A DNA stretch of 64,000 nt from contig NZ_CP139247.1 of NCBI RefSeq assembly GCF_034087045.1, forward strand, positions 2,072,001-2,136,000. Direction: 5' to 3'. Below, piece by piece: positions 53,425 to 62,450 of the stretch. A program made the position numbers and the translations under genes. Within the stretch, counting starts at the first letter, position 1, and each line of letters opens with the position of its first letter. The notes beneath the pieces were generated by a model. That model ran no database searches. It worked only from the letters and a program-made list of their open reading frames with translations, and was not told the origin of the DNA. The stretch is from Chitinophaga sancti. Lineage in GTDB: Bacteria > Bacteroidota > Bacteroidia > Chitinophagales > Chitinophagaceae.

Positions 53425-53991
53425 ATGTTTATTGAACCTTCTCTTGCAGGAGGGCGAAGGGGTTGGATAGAAGTGATCTGTGGCTCAATGTTTTCTGGAA
53501 AAACGGAGGAGTTGATCAGGAGATTAAAAAGGGCCCGCATTGCCAATTTAAAAGTCGAAATATTTAAACCGGTCATAGATACCCGCTACGACGTACAACA
53601 TATTGTATCTCATGATGAAAGCAAAATAATAAGCACCCCTCTTGAGAATTCTCAACAGATCCTGCTGCTCGCGCAGGACGTAGATGTAGTGGGCATAGAC
53701 GAAGCCCAGTTCTTTGATGGTGAATTGATGGAAGTGTGCGACCAGCTGGCATTACGTGGAATTCGTGTAATTGTGGCAGGTCTGGACATGGATTACCTGG
53801 GTAAACCATTTGGGCAGATGCCATTTTTGCTGGCTAAGGCAGATTACATTACCAAGCTGCATGCCATCTGTGTGAAGTGTGGCAACATTGCCAATTATTC
53901 TTACCGGAAATCAGCCGATAAGCACACCGTATTGTTAGGAGAAACAGACCTGTACGAACCCCGTTGCAGGCACTGTTATTACGAGGAGTAG
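53425..53991 (+). CDS. tdk: Thymidine kinase
   Basis: Phosphorylates thymidine to dTMP in nucleotide salvage. The 188-residue type II enzyme has the P-loop [15 protein letters not shown] (about residues 20-34), the Walker B-like [11 protein letters not shown] and the zinc-binding cysteine pairs CVKCGN and CRHC. All key residues are present. It stands alone between divergent and convergent neighbours. Confidence 0.96.
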   Translation: MFIEPSLAGGRRGWIEVICGSMFSGKTEELIRRLKRARIANLKVEIFKPVIDTRYDVQHIVSHDESKIISTPLENSQQILLLAQDVDVVGIDEAQFFDGELMEVCDQLALRGIRVIVAGLDMDYLGKPFGQMPFLLAKADYITKLHAICVKCGNIANYSYRKSADKHTVLLGETDLYEPRCRHCYYEE

Positions 53992-53994
53992 TCT

Positions 53995-54501
53995 TTACTT
54001 TTGTTCCGCTACTTTTACCTTGAATGTGAATCTTTTTTGTGCCAGGTAACTGAATATCACTACAAAGCAGGTAGTCAGTATCTTGGAAGGAGTGGGGTAG
54101 AAGTGGAGGTAATCTACAAATAATTTCATGAATCCATAGTTCAGCAGCAGGCAGGTGCCTACCATCATAAAGTAGCGGATCAGCTGTACCCGGCCTCTCA
54201 GGTTGGATTCAGAGAATACGATGTATTTGCTCAACAGGAAACCTGTGGGAAAAGTAACAGCAAGCGCCATAAATAAAGCTGCGATATGCGCCTGAATAGT
54301 TATAAATGGTAAGACTACGTCAGGAGGGGGAATGAGGTCGTTACCTCCTCCAAGGATGTAATGGTAGCTGATGTAATATAAACATATGTCCAACACCGTA
54401 TTACCTCCACCACAAGCAAGGTAGCGGAAGGTCTGAAAGGGCATCACTTTGGCAAATGGGCGGTAGAAAAACGAAATAACTAATAAAATAAACCGTCTCA
54501 T
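53995..54501 (-). CDS. GtrA-like membrane protein
   Basis: A 168-residue protein with four hydrophobic segments (starting MRRFILLVISFFYR; an ATG at 54501 is preferred to the longer frame). It shows the GtrA/DPMS-type pattern: FRYLACGGGNTVLDICLYYI, PTGFLLSKYIVF and a final SYLAQKRFTFKV. GtrA proteins are thought to flip or carry lipid-linked sugars for polysaccharide modification. It lies downstream of accC, about 117 bases away, with no obvious functional link to it; the surface sugar genes upstream in the window are a more likely context. Confidence 0.85.
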   Translation of the reverse strand: MRRFILLVISFFYRPFAKVMPFQTFRYLACGGGNTVLDICLYYISYHYILGGGNDLIPPPDVVLPFITIQAHIAALFMALAVTFPTGFLLSKYIVFSESNLRGRVQLIRYFMMVGTCLLLNYGFMKLFVDYLHFYPTPSKILTTCFVVIFSYLAQKRFTFKVKVAEQK

Positions 54502-54618
54502 AATAGAAATATACAATAACAAAACTAGTACGTTTTACCGTTATTGAATCGCGCTTTAGAATTATCTTAACAATTTGATGGTTTTTAAGGAGATGGATGA
54601 GACGGAATAAATGAACGT

Positions 54619-56094
54619 TTAGCGGCGGGTTTTCCATCTTCCTGCCACCTGGTTTACAGGTTGCTGTTGTGCATTTCGCTGTTCCTCCTGCCATACCTGT
54701 ACTGCCAGGAGTGCGGCTGCCCGGGCTGCATCCGGCGACGGAGTTTCCAAAGATTGTGGCGTGAAGTATTTCCCTATAAAATTAGTATCGAATTGCCCGT
54801 TGATGAATGCGGGGTGTTGCAGTGCCCAGCTGCCAAACGGTAAAGTGGTCTGGATGCCTTTTACCTGGTACTCGGCAATCGCACGGATCAACCTTTCCCT
54901 TGCTTCCTCTCTGTTAGCGCCCCAGGCAATAAGTTTGGCAATCATCGGGTCATAATATATAGGTATTTCCATGCCCGCTTCGTACCCATCATCAACCCTG
55001 ATCCCATAACCCTGAGGGCGTACATAAGTTTCAAGTGTACCAGTATCCGGCAGGAAATTGCTGGCAGGGTCTTCTGCACAGATCCTTAACTCGATGGCAT
55101 GACCATTTATTGTCAGGTCTTCCTGTGAAAAAGATAATTTTTCCCCTCTGGCTACCCTGATCTGCTCCTTTACCAGGTCCAGTCCGGTGATCAGTTCAGT
55201 CACCGGGTGTTCCACCTGCAGACGGGTGTTCATTTCCAGGAAGTAAAACTGTAACTGTTCATCTACGAGGAACTCTACTGTGCCGGCCCCATAATAGTTA
55301 CAGGCTTTGGCTACATCTAGCGCACACTTGCCCATGGCGGAACGGATATCCGGCGTCAGGCAGGAGGAGGGCGCTTCTTCGATCAGTTTCTGGTGACGGC
55401 GTTGTATAGAACACTCACGTTCAAAGAGATATACGTAATTGCCGTGCTGGTCACCCAATATTTGTATTTCAATATGGCGGGGAGCGCCTACATATTTTTC
55501 AATGAAAACGGCATCGTCGCCAAAGGCGCTCATGGCTTCACTTTTGGCCAGCCGGATCTGTTCTTCCAGCTCTGAGGCTGAGTTGACTACCCGCATACCT
55601 TTGCCACCACCACCGGCAGAGGCTTTGATCAGAATCGGGAATCCGGTTTTTTTCACGATCTCCTGGGCCTCCTCAAGGTTGCGTAGGGGCGTTTCGGTAC
55701 CTGGTACCATTGGTACGCCGAATTTTTGAGCGGCTTGTTTGGCGGCCAGTTTGCTACCCATCATTTCGATGGCGTAGGCGCTGGGTCCAATGAAAGTAAT
55801 ACCGGCGGCGGTCACCGCTTCAGCAAAACGGGCATTTTCGCTAAGAAATCCGTAGCCCGGATGGATAGCATCCGCTCCGGATTGTTTGGCTGCTGCCAGG
55901 ATCTTTTCGATTTGCAGGTAGGATTGGCTGGAGGGGGCAGGGCCTATACAGATAGCTTCATCAGCATATTGTACAAAGGGCATGGTCCGGTCAGGTTCAG
56001 AATACACCGCCACAGTAGCAATGCCCATTTCCCGTGCAGATCGCATAATACGTAGTGCGATTTCGCCGCGATTGGCTACCAGTATTTTTTTCAT
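54619..56094 (-). CDS. accC: Biotin carboxylase subunit of an acyl-CoA carboxylase
   Basis: Carboxylates the biotin of a carrier protein with ATP and bicarbonate. The 491-residue protein begins MKKILVANRGEIALRIMRSA at 56094; the frame extends further but into the ccmB promoter. It shows the ATP-grasp loop ASAGGGGKGMRVV, EMNTRLQVEHPVTE with catalytic residues, and RICAEDPASNFLPDTG. No biotinyl domain is fused and no BCCP or carboxyltransferase gene lies next to it, so whether it serves acetyl-CoA or propionyl/methylcrotonyl-CoA carboxylase cannot be told. It has about 45 residues more than E. coli AccC, mostly at the C-terminus. Confidence 0.92.
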   Translation of the reverse strand: MKKILVANRGEIALRIMRSAREMGIATVAVYSEPDRTMPFVQYADEAICIGPAPSSQSYLQIEKILAAAKQSGADAIHPGYGFLSENARFAEAVTAAGITFIGPSAYAIEMMGSKLAAKQAAQKFGVPMVPGTETPLRNLEEAQEIVKKTGFPILIKASAGGGGKGMRVVNSASELEEQIRLAKSEAMSAFGDDAVFIEKYVGAPRHIEIQILGDQHGNYVYLFERECSIQRRHQKLIEEAPSSCLTPDIRSAMGKCALDVAKACNYYGAGTVEFLVDEQLQFYFLEMNTRLQVEHPVTELITGLDLVKEQIRVARGEKLSFSQEDLTINGHAIELRICAEDPASNFLPDTGTLETYVRPQGYGIRVDDGYEAGMEIPIYYDPMIAKLIAWGANREEARERLIRAIAEYQVKGIQTTLPFGSWALQHPAFINGQFDTNFIGKYFTPQSLETPSPDAARAAALLAVQVWQEEQRNAQQQPVNQVAGRWKTRR

Positions 56095-56110
56095 AAAAGC
56101 GAATATAAGG

Positions 56111-56118
56111 TATCTTTG
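56111..56118 (+). promoter_or_regulatory. -7 promoter box of the ccm genes
   Basis: TATCTTTG (TAnnTTTG) lies seven bases before the ccmB ATG at 56126, so the transcript would be almost leaderless. The divergent accC gene starts only 17 bases to the left. Confidence 0.5.
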
Positions 56119-56125
56119 CCCCCTC

Positions 56126-56791
56126 ATGAAATCGACCGCATTCCAACAAACAATTACCCTGGTAAAAAAAGACATATTACTGGAATTACGTCAGAAATAT
56201 GCGCTTTATGGGGTTCTGCTCTATATCATTTCTACCGTATTTGTCATTAACCTGATGATAGGCAAGCCGGAAGAAAAGACCTGGAATGCGCTTTTCTGGG
56301 TGGTACAGTTATTTGTATCTGTCAATGCGATTGCCAAGAGCTTTTTGCAGGAAAACCGGGGGCGGCTGTTGTATTTTTACTCACTGGTACATCCCCGTAA
56401 CTTTATCATTGCTAAGCTGATATATAATATTTTGCTCATGGCCCTCATGAGTATAATTACCCTGGTATGCTGCATCCTCTTTATGGGCAATCCTATTATT
56501 AATATATCCTATTTCCTGGGTGTCATTATGCTGGGGGGCCTCAGCCTTTCCCTGCTTTTTACCATGCTGGCGGCCATTGCAGCTCAGGCCAATCAGAATG
56601 CGGCACTTATGGCAATCATGGGATTCCCGATCATGCTTCCCTTGTTGACTATGCTGTCGAACATCGCCCGTTCTTCATTTATCACTGTCTATCAGCCTGG
56701 TCTGCCTAAGATGTTCCTGATGCTGGGTGCTATGGATATACTCATTGTAGGCTTGTCCCTGATTCTATTCCCTTTTTTATGGAAGGATTAG
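56126..56791 (+). CDS. ccmB: Heme exporter membrane subunit CcmB
   Basis: Membrane subunit of the CcmAB(C) ABC complex of cytochrome c maturation system I. I start at the ATG at 56126 (221 residues, the family length); the open frame reaches further upstream into the accC gene on the other strand. Six hydrophobic segments are seen, with the CcmB signatures KKDILLELRQKYALYGVLLY and SFLQENRGRLLYFYSLVHPR. The ATPase gene ccmA is not in the window. ccmC follows after 42 bases. Confidence 0.92.
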   Translation: MKSTAFQQTITLVKKDILLELRQKYALYGVLLYIISTVFVINLMIGKPEEKTWNALFWVVQLFVSVNAIAKSFLQENRGRLLYFYSLVHPRNFIIAKLIYNILLMALMSIITLVCCILFMGNPIINISYFLGVIMLGGLSLSLLFTMLAAIAAQANQNAALMAIMGFPIMLPLLTMLSNIARSSFITVYQPGLPKMFLMLGAMDILIVGLSLILFPFLWKD

Positions 56792-56833
56792 AATTTTGTT
56801 GTAGGTTTGCCTCTCATTTAGTCGTTATAAACA

Positions 56834-57496
56834 ATGGCAAAGCACTGGTGGAAAGCTTTAGCGGTAATACTTCTCATCTACACTATAATTGCAGGGTTTA
56901 CAATTAATATACCCCTTATAGGTACGAATCAACAATCATCCCGGGGACTATTTTTCCACGTACCGATGTGGATGTGTATGTATACCATGTTCAGCATTTC
57001 GGTAGCAAATTCCCTGCTCTATCTCACAAAATACGATTTGAAGAAAGATGCCCTGGCTGGCGCAGCCGGTAGTGTAGGCGTGTTCTTTGGTATACTGGGC
57101 TTTTGTACCGGTACACTGTGGGCAACATACACCTGGGGCGGAACAATCACGAATGACGCCAAACAACAGCTTACCGCTGTTGCCCTGCTCATATATATGG
57201 CTTACCTGGTACTGCGTATGTCTATTCCGGACATCGATAAGCGTGCACGTATCTCTGCCGTGTTTAACATTTTCGCATTTGCTTTGTTGATTCCCTTAAC
57301 ATATATCATCCCACGCATGGTGGAATCCCTTCACCCAGGTGCCGCCGGCTCTCCTACGTTTGCCTCAAAAGATACTGATGGCAGTATGAAGACGGTGCTC
57401 TATCCCGCATTCATTGGCTGGGTACTGCTGAGTGTCTGGATCTATACCCTCGTGGTGCGCTACAAAAAATTAGAGTTAAAAAATATTTTTAAATGA
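56834..57496 (+). CDS. ccmC: Heme-handling protein CcmC
   Basis: Loads heme onto the chaperone CcmE during cytochrome c maturation. The 220-residue protein has six membrane segments. The tryptophan-rich periplasmic loop reads CTGTLWATYTWGGTITNDAK, so the usual W-x-W-D ending is changed to GGTITNDAK, as I recall for other Bacteroidota. The histidine in FFHVPMWMCMYTMF fits a heme-axial ligand. The stop overlaps the start of the ccmD-like gene by four bases. Confidence 0.92.
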   Translation: MAKHWWKALAVILLIYTIIAGFTINIPLIGTNQQSSRGLFFHVPMWMCMYTMFSISVANSLLYLTKYDLKKDALAGAAGSVGVFFGILGFCTGTLWATYTWGGTITNDAKQQLTAVALLIYMAYLVLRMSIPDIDKRARISAVFNIFAFALLIPLTYIIPRMVESLHPGAAGSPTFASKDTDGSMKTVLYPAFIGWVLLSVWIYTLVVRYKKLELKNIFK

Positions 57497-57750
57497 TTAA
57501 CAAAGCGATTTCTTTCTGTTGTACCTGTTTGTTGTTATTAGTATCCCTGCTGACCTTTGGACAAGAGCCGGCATCACAACAACAGAATACGGAGACTGGA
57601 CCGGTAAATGAATTTTTTCGTAGCAATGGCAAGATATATGTGGTAGTAGGAGTCCTGCTGATCATCTTTATTGGAATTGTGATTTTTTTAGTTCGCCTGG
57701 ATCGGAAGATCAGTAAGCTGGAGCGTAGGGAACGTGCTGATACCCTCTAA
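57493..57750 (+). CDS. CcmD-like small membrane protein
   Basis: An 85-residue protein with an N-terminal signal-like segment (MINKAISFCCTCLLLLVSLL, then TFGQEP) and one strong transmembrane helix (IYVVVGVLLIIFIGIVIFLV) followed by RLDRKISKLERRE. Position directly behind ccmC with an ATGA overlap, and the single helix plus basic tail, fit CcmD of Bacteroidota, which helps release holo-CcmE. Sequence identity in this family is low, so the name rests mainly on context. Confidence 0.75.
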   Translation: MINKAISFCCTCLLLLVSLLTFGQEPASQQQNTETGPVNEFFRSNGKIYVVVGVLLIIFIGIVIFLVRLDRKISKLERRERADTL

Positions 57751-57795
57751 GACTTTATTAAGTCCAACTACATATTTATACCAAAACAGTTTTTT

Positions 57796-59214
57796 ATGGC
57801 GCAAGAACAGCACATAAGCTTTTTTCAGAACGTTGAAAAAAGCTTTGACAAAGCCGCAGGTTTCACGAAATGGGAGAAGGGCATTCTCGAGCAGATTAAA
57901 GCTTGTAATGCCGTTTACCGTATGAAATTCCCCGTACGCGTAGGTGATACGATTGAAGTGATCGAAGCCTATCGTGTACAGCACTCACACCACAAACTTC
58001 CTTGTAAAGGTGGTATCCGCTTCAGTGAAGAAGTGAACCAGGATGAGGTAATGGCCCTTGCCTCCCTGATGACTTACAAATGTGCCATCGTAAACGTACC
58101 CTTCGGTGGTGCAAAAGGTGGTATCAAAATCAATCCCCGCAATTATTCTCCATTCCAGCTGGAAAACATTACCCGTCGTTACACTGCTGAACTGGTAAAG
58201 AAAAACTTTATCGGCCCTGGTATCGATGTACCTGCTCCTGATTATGGAACCGGTGAAAGAGAAATGAGCTGGATCCTGGATACTTATATGAGCCTTCGTC
58301 CGGGAGAAATAGATGGTTATGGCTGCGTAACGGGTAAACCCGTATCACAGGGCGGTGTAAGAGGCCGTAAAGAAGCGACTGGTCTGGGTGTATTCTATGG
58401 TTTGCAGGAACTATGTAATATCAGGGAAGATATGAAAAAGGTCGGTCTGGAGCCTGGTCTCATTGGCAAAAGGGTGATCGTACAGGGTATGGGTAACGTA
58501 GGTTACCATGCCGCTAAATATTTCCATGAAGCAGGTTCTGTCATTGTAGGTCTGATCGAATATGATGGTGCTATCTACAATGAGAAAGGCCTGGATCCTG
58601 ACAAGGTATTGAAACACAGGAACGAGACTGGTTCAATCATCAACTTCCCGGGTGCACAGACGCTGGCGAAAAATACAGACGGACTGGAACTGGATTGTGA
58701 TATCCTGATCCCCGCCGCGCTGGAAAATGTGATCCACAAAGGCAACGCTGCTAATATCAAAGCCCGCATTATCGGTGAAGCGGCGAATGGTCCTATTACA
58801 CCAGAAGCAGATGATATTCTGAATAAGAAAGGCGTGATTGTAGTGCCGGATATGTTCCTGAATGCCGGTGGTGTGACTGTATCTTACTTTGAGTGGCTCA
58901 AGAACCTTAGCCATGTACGTTATGGTCGTCTGGGCAAACGCTTTGATGAGAATATGAATATTCACATTCTTGGCGTGATTGAAGAAATGACAGGTAAGAG
59001 CGTGTCAGAAAGAGAAAGAAAATTCATTGCACACGGTGCGGACGAAGTGGATCTGGTATATTCCGGCCTGGAAGAAACCATGCATGCTGCTTTGCACGAA
59101 GTACGTGAGATCATGGTGAACCATCCTGATGTACACGATATGCGTACTGCCGCTTATATCTGTGCAATTGATAAAGTAGGCGCAGCCTACGAACAACTGG
59201 GTATTTTCCCTTGA
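57796..59214 (+). CDS. gdhA: Glutamate dehydrogenase (Glu/Leu/Phe/Val family)
   Basis: Interconverts glutamate with 2-oxoglutarate and ammonia. The 472-residue protein shows [20 protein letters not shown] with the substrate lysine, [16 protein letters not shown] with the catalytic lysine region, [17 protein letters not shown], the dinucleotide motif [15 protein letters not shown] and [11 protein letters not shown]. The length fits the hexameric class near GluD of Bacteroidota; NAD versus NADP use cannot be decided by eye. A strong terminator follows. It could assimilate the ammonia released by urease, although the genes are far apart. Confidence 0.95.
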   Translation: MAQEQHISFFQNVEKSFDKAAGFTKWEKGILEQIKACNAVYRMKFPVRVGDTIEVIEAYRVQHSHHKLPCKGGIRFSEEVNQDEVMALASLMTYKCAIVNVPFGGAKGGIKINPRNYSPFQLENITRRYTAELVKKNFIGPGIDVPAPDYGTGEREMSWILDTYMSLRPGEIDGYGCVTGKPVSQGGVRGRKEATGLGVFYGLQELCNIREDMKKVGLEPGLIGKRVIVQGMGNVGYHAAKYFHEAGSVIVGLIEYDGAIYNEKGLDPDKVLKHRNETGSIINFPGAQTLAKNTDGLELDCDILIPAALENVIHKGNAANIKARIIGEAANGPITPEADDILNKKGVIVVPDMFLNAGGVTVSYFEWLKNLSHVRYGRLGKRFDENMNIHILGVIEEMTGKSVSERERKFIAHGADEVDLVYSGLEETMHAALHEVREIMVNHPDVHDMRTAAYICAIDKVGAAYEQLGIFP

Positions 59215-59235
59215 TTGGAATACAGCATATTTACG

Positions 59236-59271
59236 AAAGGACGTACCATTGCTGGTACGTCCTTTTTTTAT
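59236..59271 (+). terminator. Rho-independent terminator of gdhA
   Basis: AAAGGACGTACCA (59236-59248) pairs perfectly with TGGTACGTCCTTT (59253-59265) around TTGC, followed by T residues. It touches the end of the convergent gene at 59268. Confidence 0.92.
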
Positions 59272-59711
59272 TGGTGCGAAGGTAGCATTTCGATAAAATC
59301 CCATCCGCCGGCCGGCACATTATGTTCGCAGCACCAGGTATTGACGCCGTTGGTGATCACCAGATAGGCGGCGGGCAATACCATATGATAACGAACGATC
59401 TGTTCTAAAGTAGTCTGGCTGAGGGGAATCCCCATCTCCTTGCACTCCACGATCATCCAGGGCTGGTGATTTTTGTTGAAAACTACGATGTCATAGCGCT
59501 TTTTCATCTCTCCCAGGTAGATCTCCTTTTCAATGCCTATCAGGGATGCCGGGTATTTAAGGGTTGCGACCAGATAATTCAGAAAGTTTTGACGTACCCA
59601 TTCTTCAGGGGTGAGGACAACGTATTTTTTCCGGAAACGGTCGAAGATCAGGTCTTTATCGTTTTCAGTGATGATTTTGAAGTCAGGAGGGGGAAATTCG
59701 ATGGTAATCAT
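59268..59711 (-). CDS. HsdR N-terminal-like PD-(D/E)xK protein, stand-alone
   Basis: A 147-residue protein matching the N-terminal nuclease-like domain of type I restriction R subunits (HSDR_N). The nuclease core is visible as KRYDIVVFNKNHQPWMIVECKE, in which Asp in YDIV and Glu-x-Lys in ECKE form the PD-(D/E)xK site. EEWVRQNFLNYLV precedes it. There is no helicase domain, no hsdM or hsdS nearby, and the start at 59711 leaves no room for more. Short single-domain relatives are common in Bacteroidota and probably are not restriction enzymes; function unknown. Confidence 0.8.
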   Translation of the reverse strand: MITIEFPPPDFKIITENDKDLIFDRFRKKYVVLTPEEWVRQNFLNYLVATLKYPASLIGIEKEIYLGEMKKRYDIVVFNKNHQPWMIVECKEMGIPLSQTTLEQIVRYHMVLPAAYLVITNGVNTWCCEHNVPAGGWDFIEMLPSHQ

Positions 59712-59743
59712 CAGGCAAAGGTAGTCTTCTCAGTAATTTTTTG

Positions 59744-59751
59744 TAAATTTG
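59744..59751 (+). promoter_or_regulatory. -7 promoter box of the AMP nucleosidase gene
   Basis: TAAATTTG fits TAnnTTTG and lies 14 bases before the ATG at 59766. No clear -33 box is seen. Confidence 0.45.
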
Positions 59752-59765
59752 CATGTCAAAAGGCT

Positions 59766-60536
59766 ATGAAGACAAAAGACGAAATAGTAGCTAATTGGCT
59801 TCCCCGCTACACCGGAGAAAAGCTGGAGAACTTTGGTTCCCACATCCTCCTCACCAACTTCAGTAATTACCTTAATTTATTTGCTGAATGGAATAATGTC
59901 AAGATCGTTGGCAATGGCAAAGCAATGCAATGTGCCACTGCAAATGACATTACCATCATCAATTTTGGTATGGGGAGTCCCGGTGCCGCTACTATCATGG
60001 ACCTGCTGACCGCTATTTCACCCAATGCCGTATTATTCCTTGGCAAATGCGGGGGACTGAAAAAAAAGAATAATGTTGGAGACCTGATCCTGCCTATTGC
60101 AGCTATCAGAGGTGAAGGTACCTCCAATGACTACTTCCCGCCCGAAGTTCCTGCACTACCCTCATTCGCCCTTCAGAAGGCAATTTCCACCACCATTCGC
60201 GAATATGGCTGCGACTACTGGACAGGTACCTGCTACAGTACCAACCGACGTGTATGGGAGCATGATGTGGAATTTAAACGCTATCTGGAAAAGATCAGGG
60301 CAATGGCCGTGGATATGGAAACTGCCACCATCTTTTCAGTAGGCTTCTACAATAAGATCCCTACCGGTGCATTATTACTGGTTTCTGACCAACCTATGGT
60401 TCCGGAAGGAGTGAAGACAGAAGAATCTGATAAGAAAGTGACTTCTGATTATGTGAACAATCACCTCAAGATTGGTATTGACTCGCTGAAAGCGCTGATC
60501 AATAGTCACCAGACAGTGAAGCATCTACGATTCTAA
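59766..60536 (+). CDS. amn: AMP nucleosidase
   Basis: Splits AMP into adenine and ribose 5-phosphate, a route of purine salvage and adenylate control. I start at the ATG at 59766 (256 residues, MKTKDEIVANWLPRYTGEKL) after the promoter box; the open frame extends upstream but has no support. The phosphorylase fold shows TIINFGMGSPGAATIMDLL, VLFLGKCGGLKKK, AAIRGEGTSNDYFPPEVPA and the ribose-binding AVDMETATIFSVG. This is the short form without the N-terminal domain of E. coli Amn, as usual in Bacteroidota. A relative acting on other nucleosides cannot be excluded. Confidence 0.88.
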   Translation: MKTKDEIVANWLPRYTGEKLENFGSHILLTNFSNYLNLFAEWNNVKIVGNGKAMQCATANDITIINFGMGSPGAATIMDLLTAISPNAVLFLGKCGGLKKKNNVGDLILPIAAIRGEGTSNDYFPPEVPALPSFALQKAISTTIREYGCDYWTGTCYSTNRRVWEHDVEFKRYLEKIRAMAVDMETATIFSVGFYNKIPTGALLLVSDQPMVPEGVKTEESDKKVTSDYVNNHLKIGIDSLKALINSHQTVKHLRF

Positions 60537-60595
60537 GTTCGTAAGCAGTAAGAATTTTGCGTATTATTTCGTAATATGAGCAGGATAAAGGACTC

Positions 60596-62359
60596 ATGCT
60601 CACATCAGCCACTACGCAACAAACATTACTTTCCATCCGGAATTTAACCGTTTCCTTCGCCGGCCATCAGGCGGTGAAGGATATTTCTCTGGACATCAGA
60701 AAAGGGGAGATTATGGGAATAGTCGGAGAATCCGGCTCAGGAAAGTCTGTGACGTCGCTGGCCCTGATGCGGCTCATTCAGCCTCCTGGTCTCATTTCAG
60801 CTGGTAGTTTATTTTACCAGGTTGACCCGGAAAAGCCCCCTGTTAATCTTCCCGATCTCTCCGAAAGCGAGATGCGCAAATGGAGAGGCAATGAAATCGC
60901 AATGATCTTTCAGGAGCCGATGACGGCACTGAACCCGCTGCATACCTGTGGAGCACAGGTTATGGAAGTCATCCGTCTGCATAAGAAAGTCTCTGCCAGT
61001 GACGCGAGGGAGCAAACATTAGCTTTATTCAGGCAGGTGCGCCTACCAGATCCGGAGAAGATCCTGCACCGTTACCCACATCAGTTGTCCGGCGGTCAGA
61101 AACAACGTGTCATGATTGCCATGGCCATCAGCTGCCAACCCCGCCTGCTGATAGCTGATGAACCGACTACTGCCCTGGACGTTACCGTACAAAAGACTAT
61201 TCTCGCCCTGTTAAAGGAACTGCAGCAGCAAACGGGTATGAGCGTGGTATTTATCACCCATGACCTGGGTGTAATTGCAGAAATCGCAGACAGGGTCGCG
61301 GTGATGTACAAAGGACAGATTGTAGAACAGGGCAGTGTACAGGAGATATTCACACATCCACAACATCCTTATACCAAGGGGCTGCTGGCCTGCCGCCCTC
61401 CGCTGGATAAAAGATTATATAGACTGCCGGTGACCCGCGACTTTATGGAAGTGGACACTGCCGGTCAGATCCAGGAAAAAGGCCAGGCCGTACAATCGCT
61501 GGTACATAGCCTCGAAATCCCTGCTGAAAAAATAATACTCAGAGAACAGTACATTGTACAGCAACCTCCATTGTTGGAGGTAAAGGACCTGCATACCTGG
61601 TTTCCGGCTTCCCGCAATATATTCGGAAAGGTCCTGAGCTGGACCAAAGCCGTGAATGGGGTGAGTTTTACAGTCAAAGAAGGTGAGACAATGGGGTTGG
61701 TAGGGGAGTCAGGATGTGGAAAGACGACCCTTGGTCGTACCTTGCTGCGACTCACGCCACCCACTGACGGAAGCATATTATATAAAGGGAAAGACCTTTG
61801 CCAGTTGCCGGCTTCAGAGATGCGGGACCTCCGCAAAGAGCTGCAAATCATATTTCAGGATCCTTACTCGTCCCTGAATCCACGTTTGACCGTAGGGCAG
61901 GCCATTCTGGAACCGTTGCAGGTACACGGATTATATGCCAATGATCGTCAGCGTAAAGAAAAGGTACAGGAATTGCTGGATAAAGTTAATCTGTTGCCGG
62001 AGCATTATTACCGTTATCCACATGAGTTTTCGGGTGGGCAGCGGCAGCGGATAGTCATCGCCCGTGCGTTGGCGCTACAACCTTCATTTATCATTTGTGA
62101 TGAGTCGGTTGCCGCACTGGACGTAAGTATACAGGCACAGGTATTGAATCTGCTGATGCGCTTACGGGAAGAGTTTGGATTTACGTATATATTCATATCG
62201 CACGATTTATCGGTAGTGCGTTTTATCAGTGACAGAATGATGGTCATGAATAAGGGGAGGATAGAGGAAGCCGGATTGGCCGATCAGGTCTATGAACATC
62301 CGCAGAGTGCATATACAAAGCAGCTAATTAGTTCTATTCCTAAAAATATTTATGCGTAA
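60596..62359 (+). CDS. Peptide-type ABC transporter, two ATPase domains in one chain
   Basis: A 587-residue protein with two nucleotide-binding domains of the DppD/DppF (OppD/OppF) type, as in GsiA. Domain 1 (about 10-265) has Walker A GESGSGKS, signature LSGGQKQR and Walker [13 protein letters not shown]. Domain 2 (about 325-585) has [16 protein letters not shown] and [12 protein letters not shown], in which the usual Pro after the catalytic Glu is Ser. Each ends in the oligopeptide-type segment ([11 protein letters not shown] and [11 protein letters not shown]). It would energise import of peptides or similar solutes, but permease and binding-protein genes are not in the window. The ATG at 60596 is well placed. 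Confidence 0.92.
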   Translation: MLTSATTQQTLLSIRNLTVSFAGHQAVKDISLDIRKGEIMGIVGESGSGKSVTSLALMRLIQPPGLISAGSLFYQVDPEKPPVNLPDLSESEMRKWRGNEIAMIFQEPMTALNPLHTCGAQVMEVIRLHKKVSASDAREQTLALFRQVRLPDPEKILHRYPHQLSGGQKQRVMIAMAISCQPRLLIADEPTTALDVTVQKTILALLKELQQQTGMSVVFITHDLGVIAEIADRVAVMYKGQIVEQGSVQEIFTHPQHPYTKGLLACRPPLDKRLYRLPVTRDFMEVDTAGQIQEKGQAVQSLVHSLEIPAEKIILREQYIVQQPPLLEVKDLHTWFPASRNIFGKVLSWTKAVNGVSFTVKEGETMGLVGESGCGKTTLGRTLLRLTPPTDGSILYKGKDLCQLPASEMRDLRKELQIIFQDPYSSLNPRLTVGQAILEPLQVHGLYANDRQRKEKVQELLDKVNLLPEHYYRYPHEFSGGQRQRIVIARALALQPSFIICDESVAALDVSIQAQVLNLLMRLREEFGFTYIFISHDLSVVRFISDRMMVMNKGRIEEAGLADQVYEHPQSAYTKQLISSIPKNIYA

Positions 62360-62391
62360 TTAATTGTTTCATAAATATCAAATAATCATTT

Positions 62392-62422
62392 TTTGACAGA
62401 TGGTATATTATCAATACCTTTG
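62392..62422 (+). promoter_or_regulatory. Bacteroidota-type promoter of queA
   Basis: TTTG (62392-62395), 19 bases, TACCTTTG (62415-62422). Both boxes and the spacing fit the consensus. The ATG follows 28 bases after the -7 box. Confidence 0.78.
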
Positions 62423-62450
62423 CAACCTTTAAATTTATTCATACCGTAAT

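Noticed and set aside
55982..56125. 48-codon N-terminal extension of ccmB
   Set aside because: It lies antisense to the accC start and upstream of the TATCTTTG promoter box; starting at 56126 gives the normal CcmB length.
59466..59765. 100-codon N-terminal extension of the AMP nucleosidase
   Set aside because: It is antisense to the HsdR-N-like gene and upstream of the promoter box; the protein from 59766 begins with the family's N-terminus.
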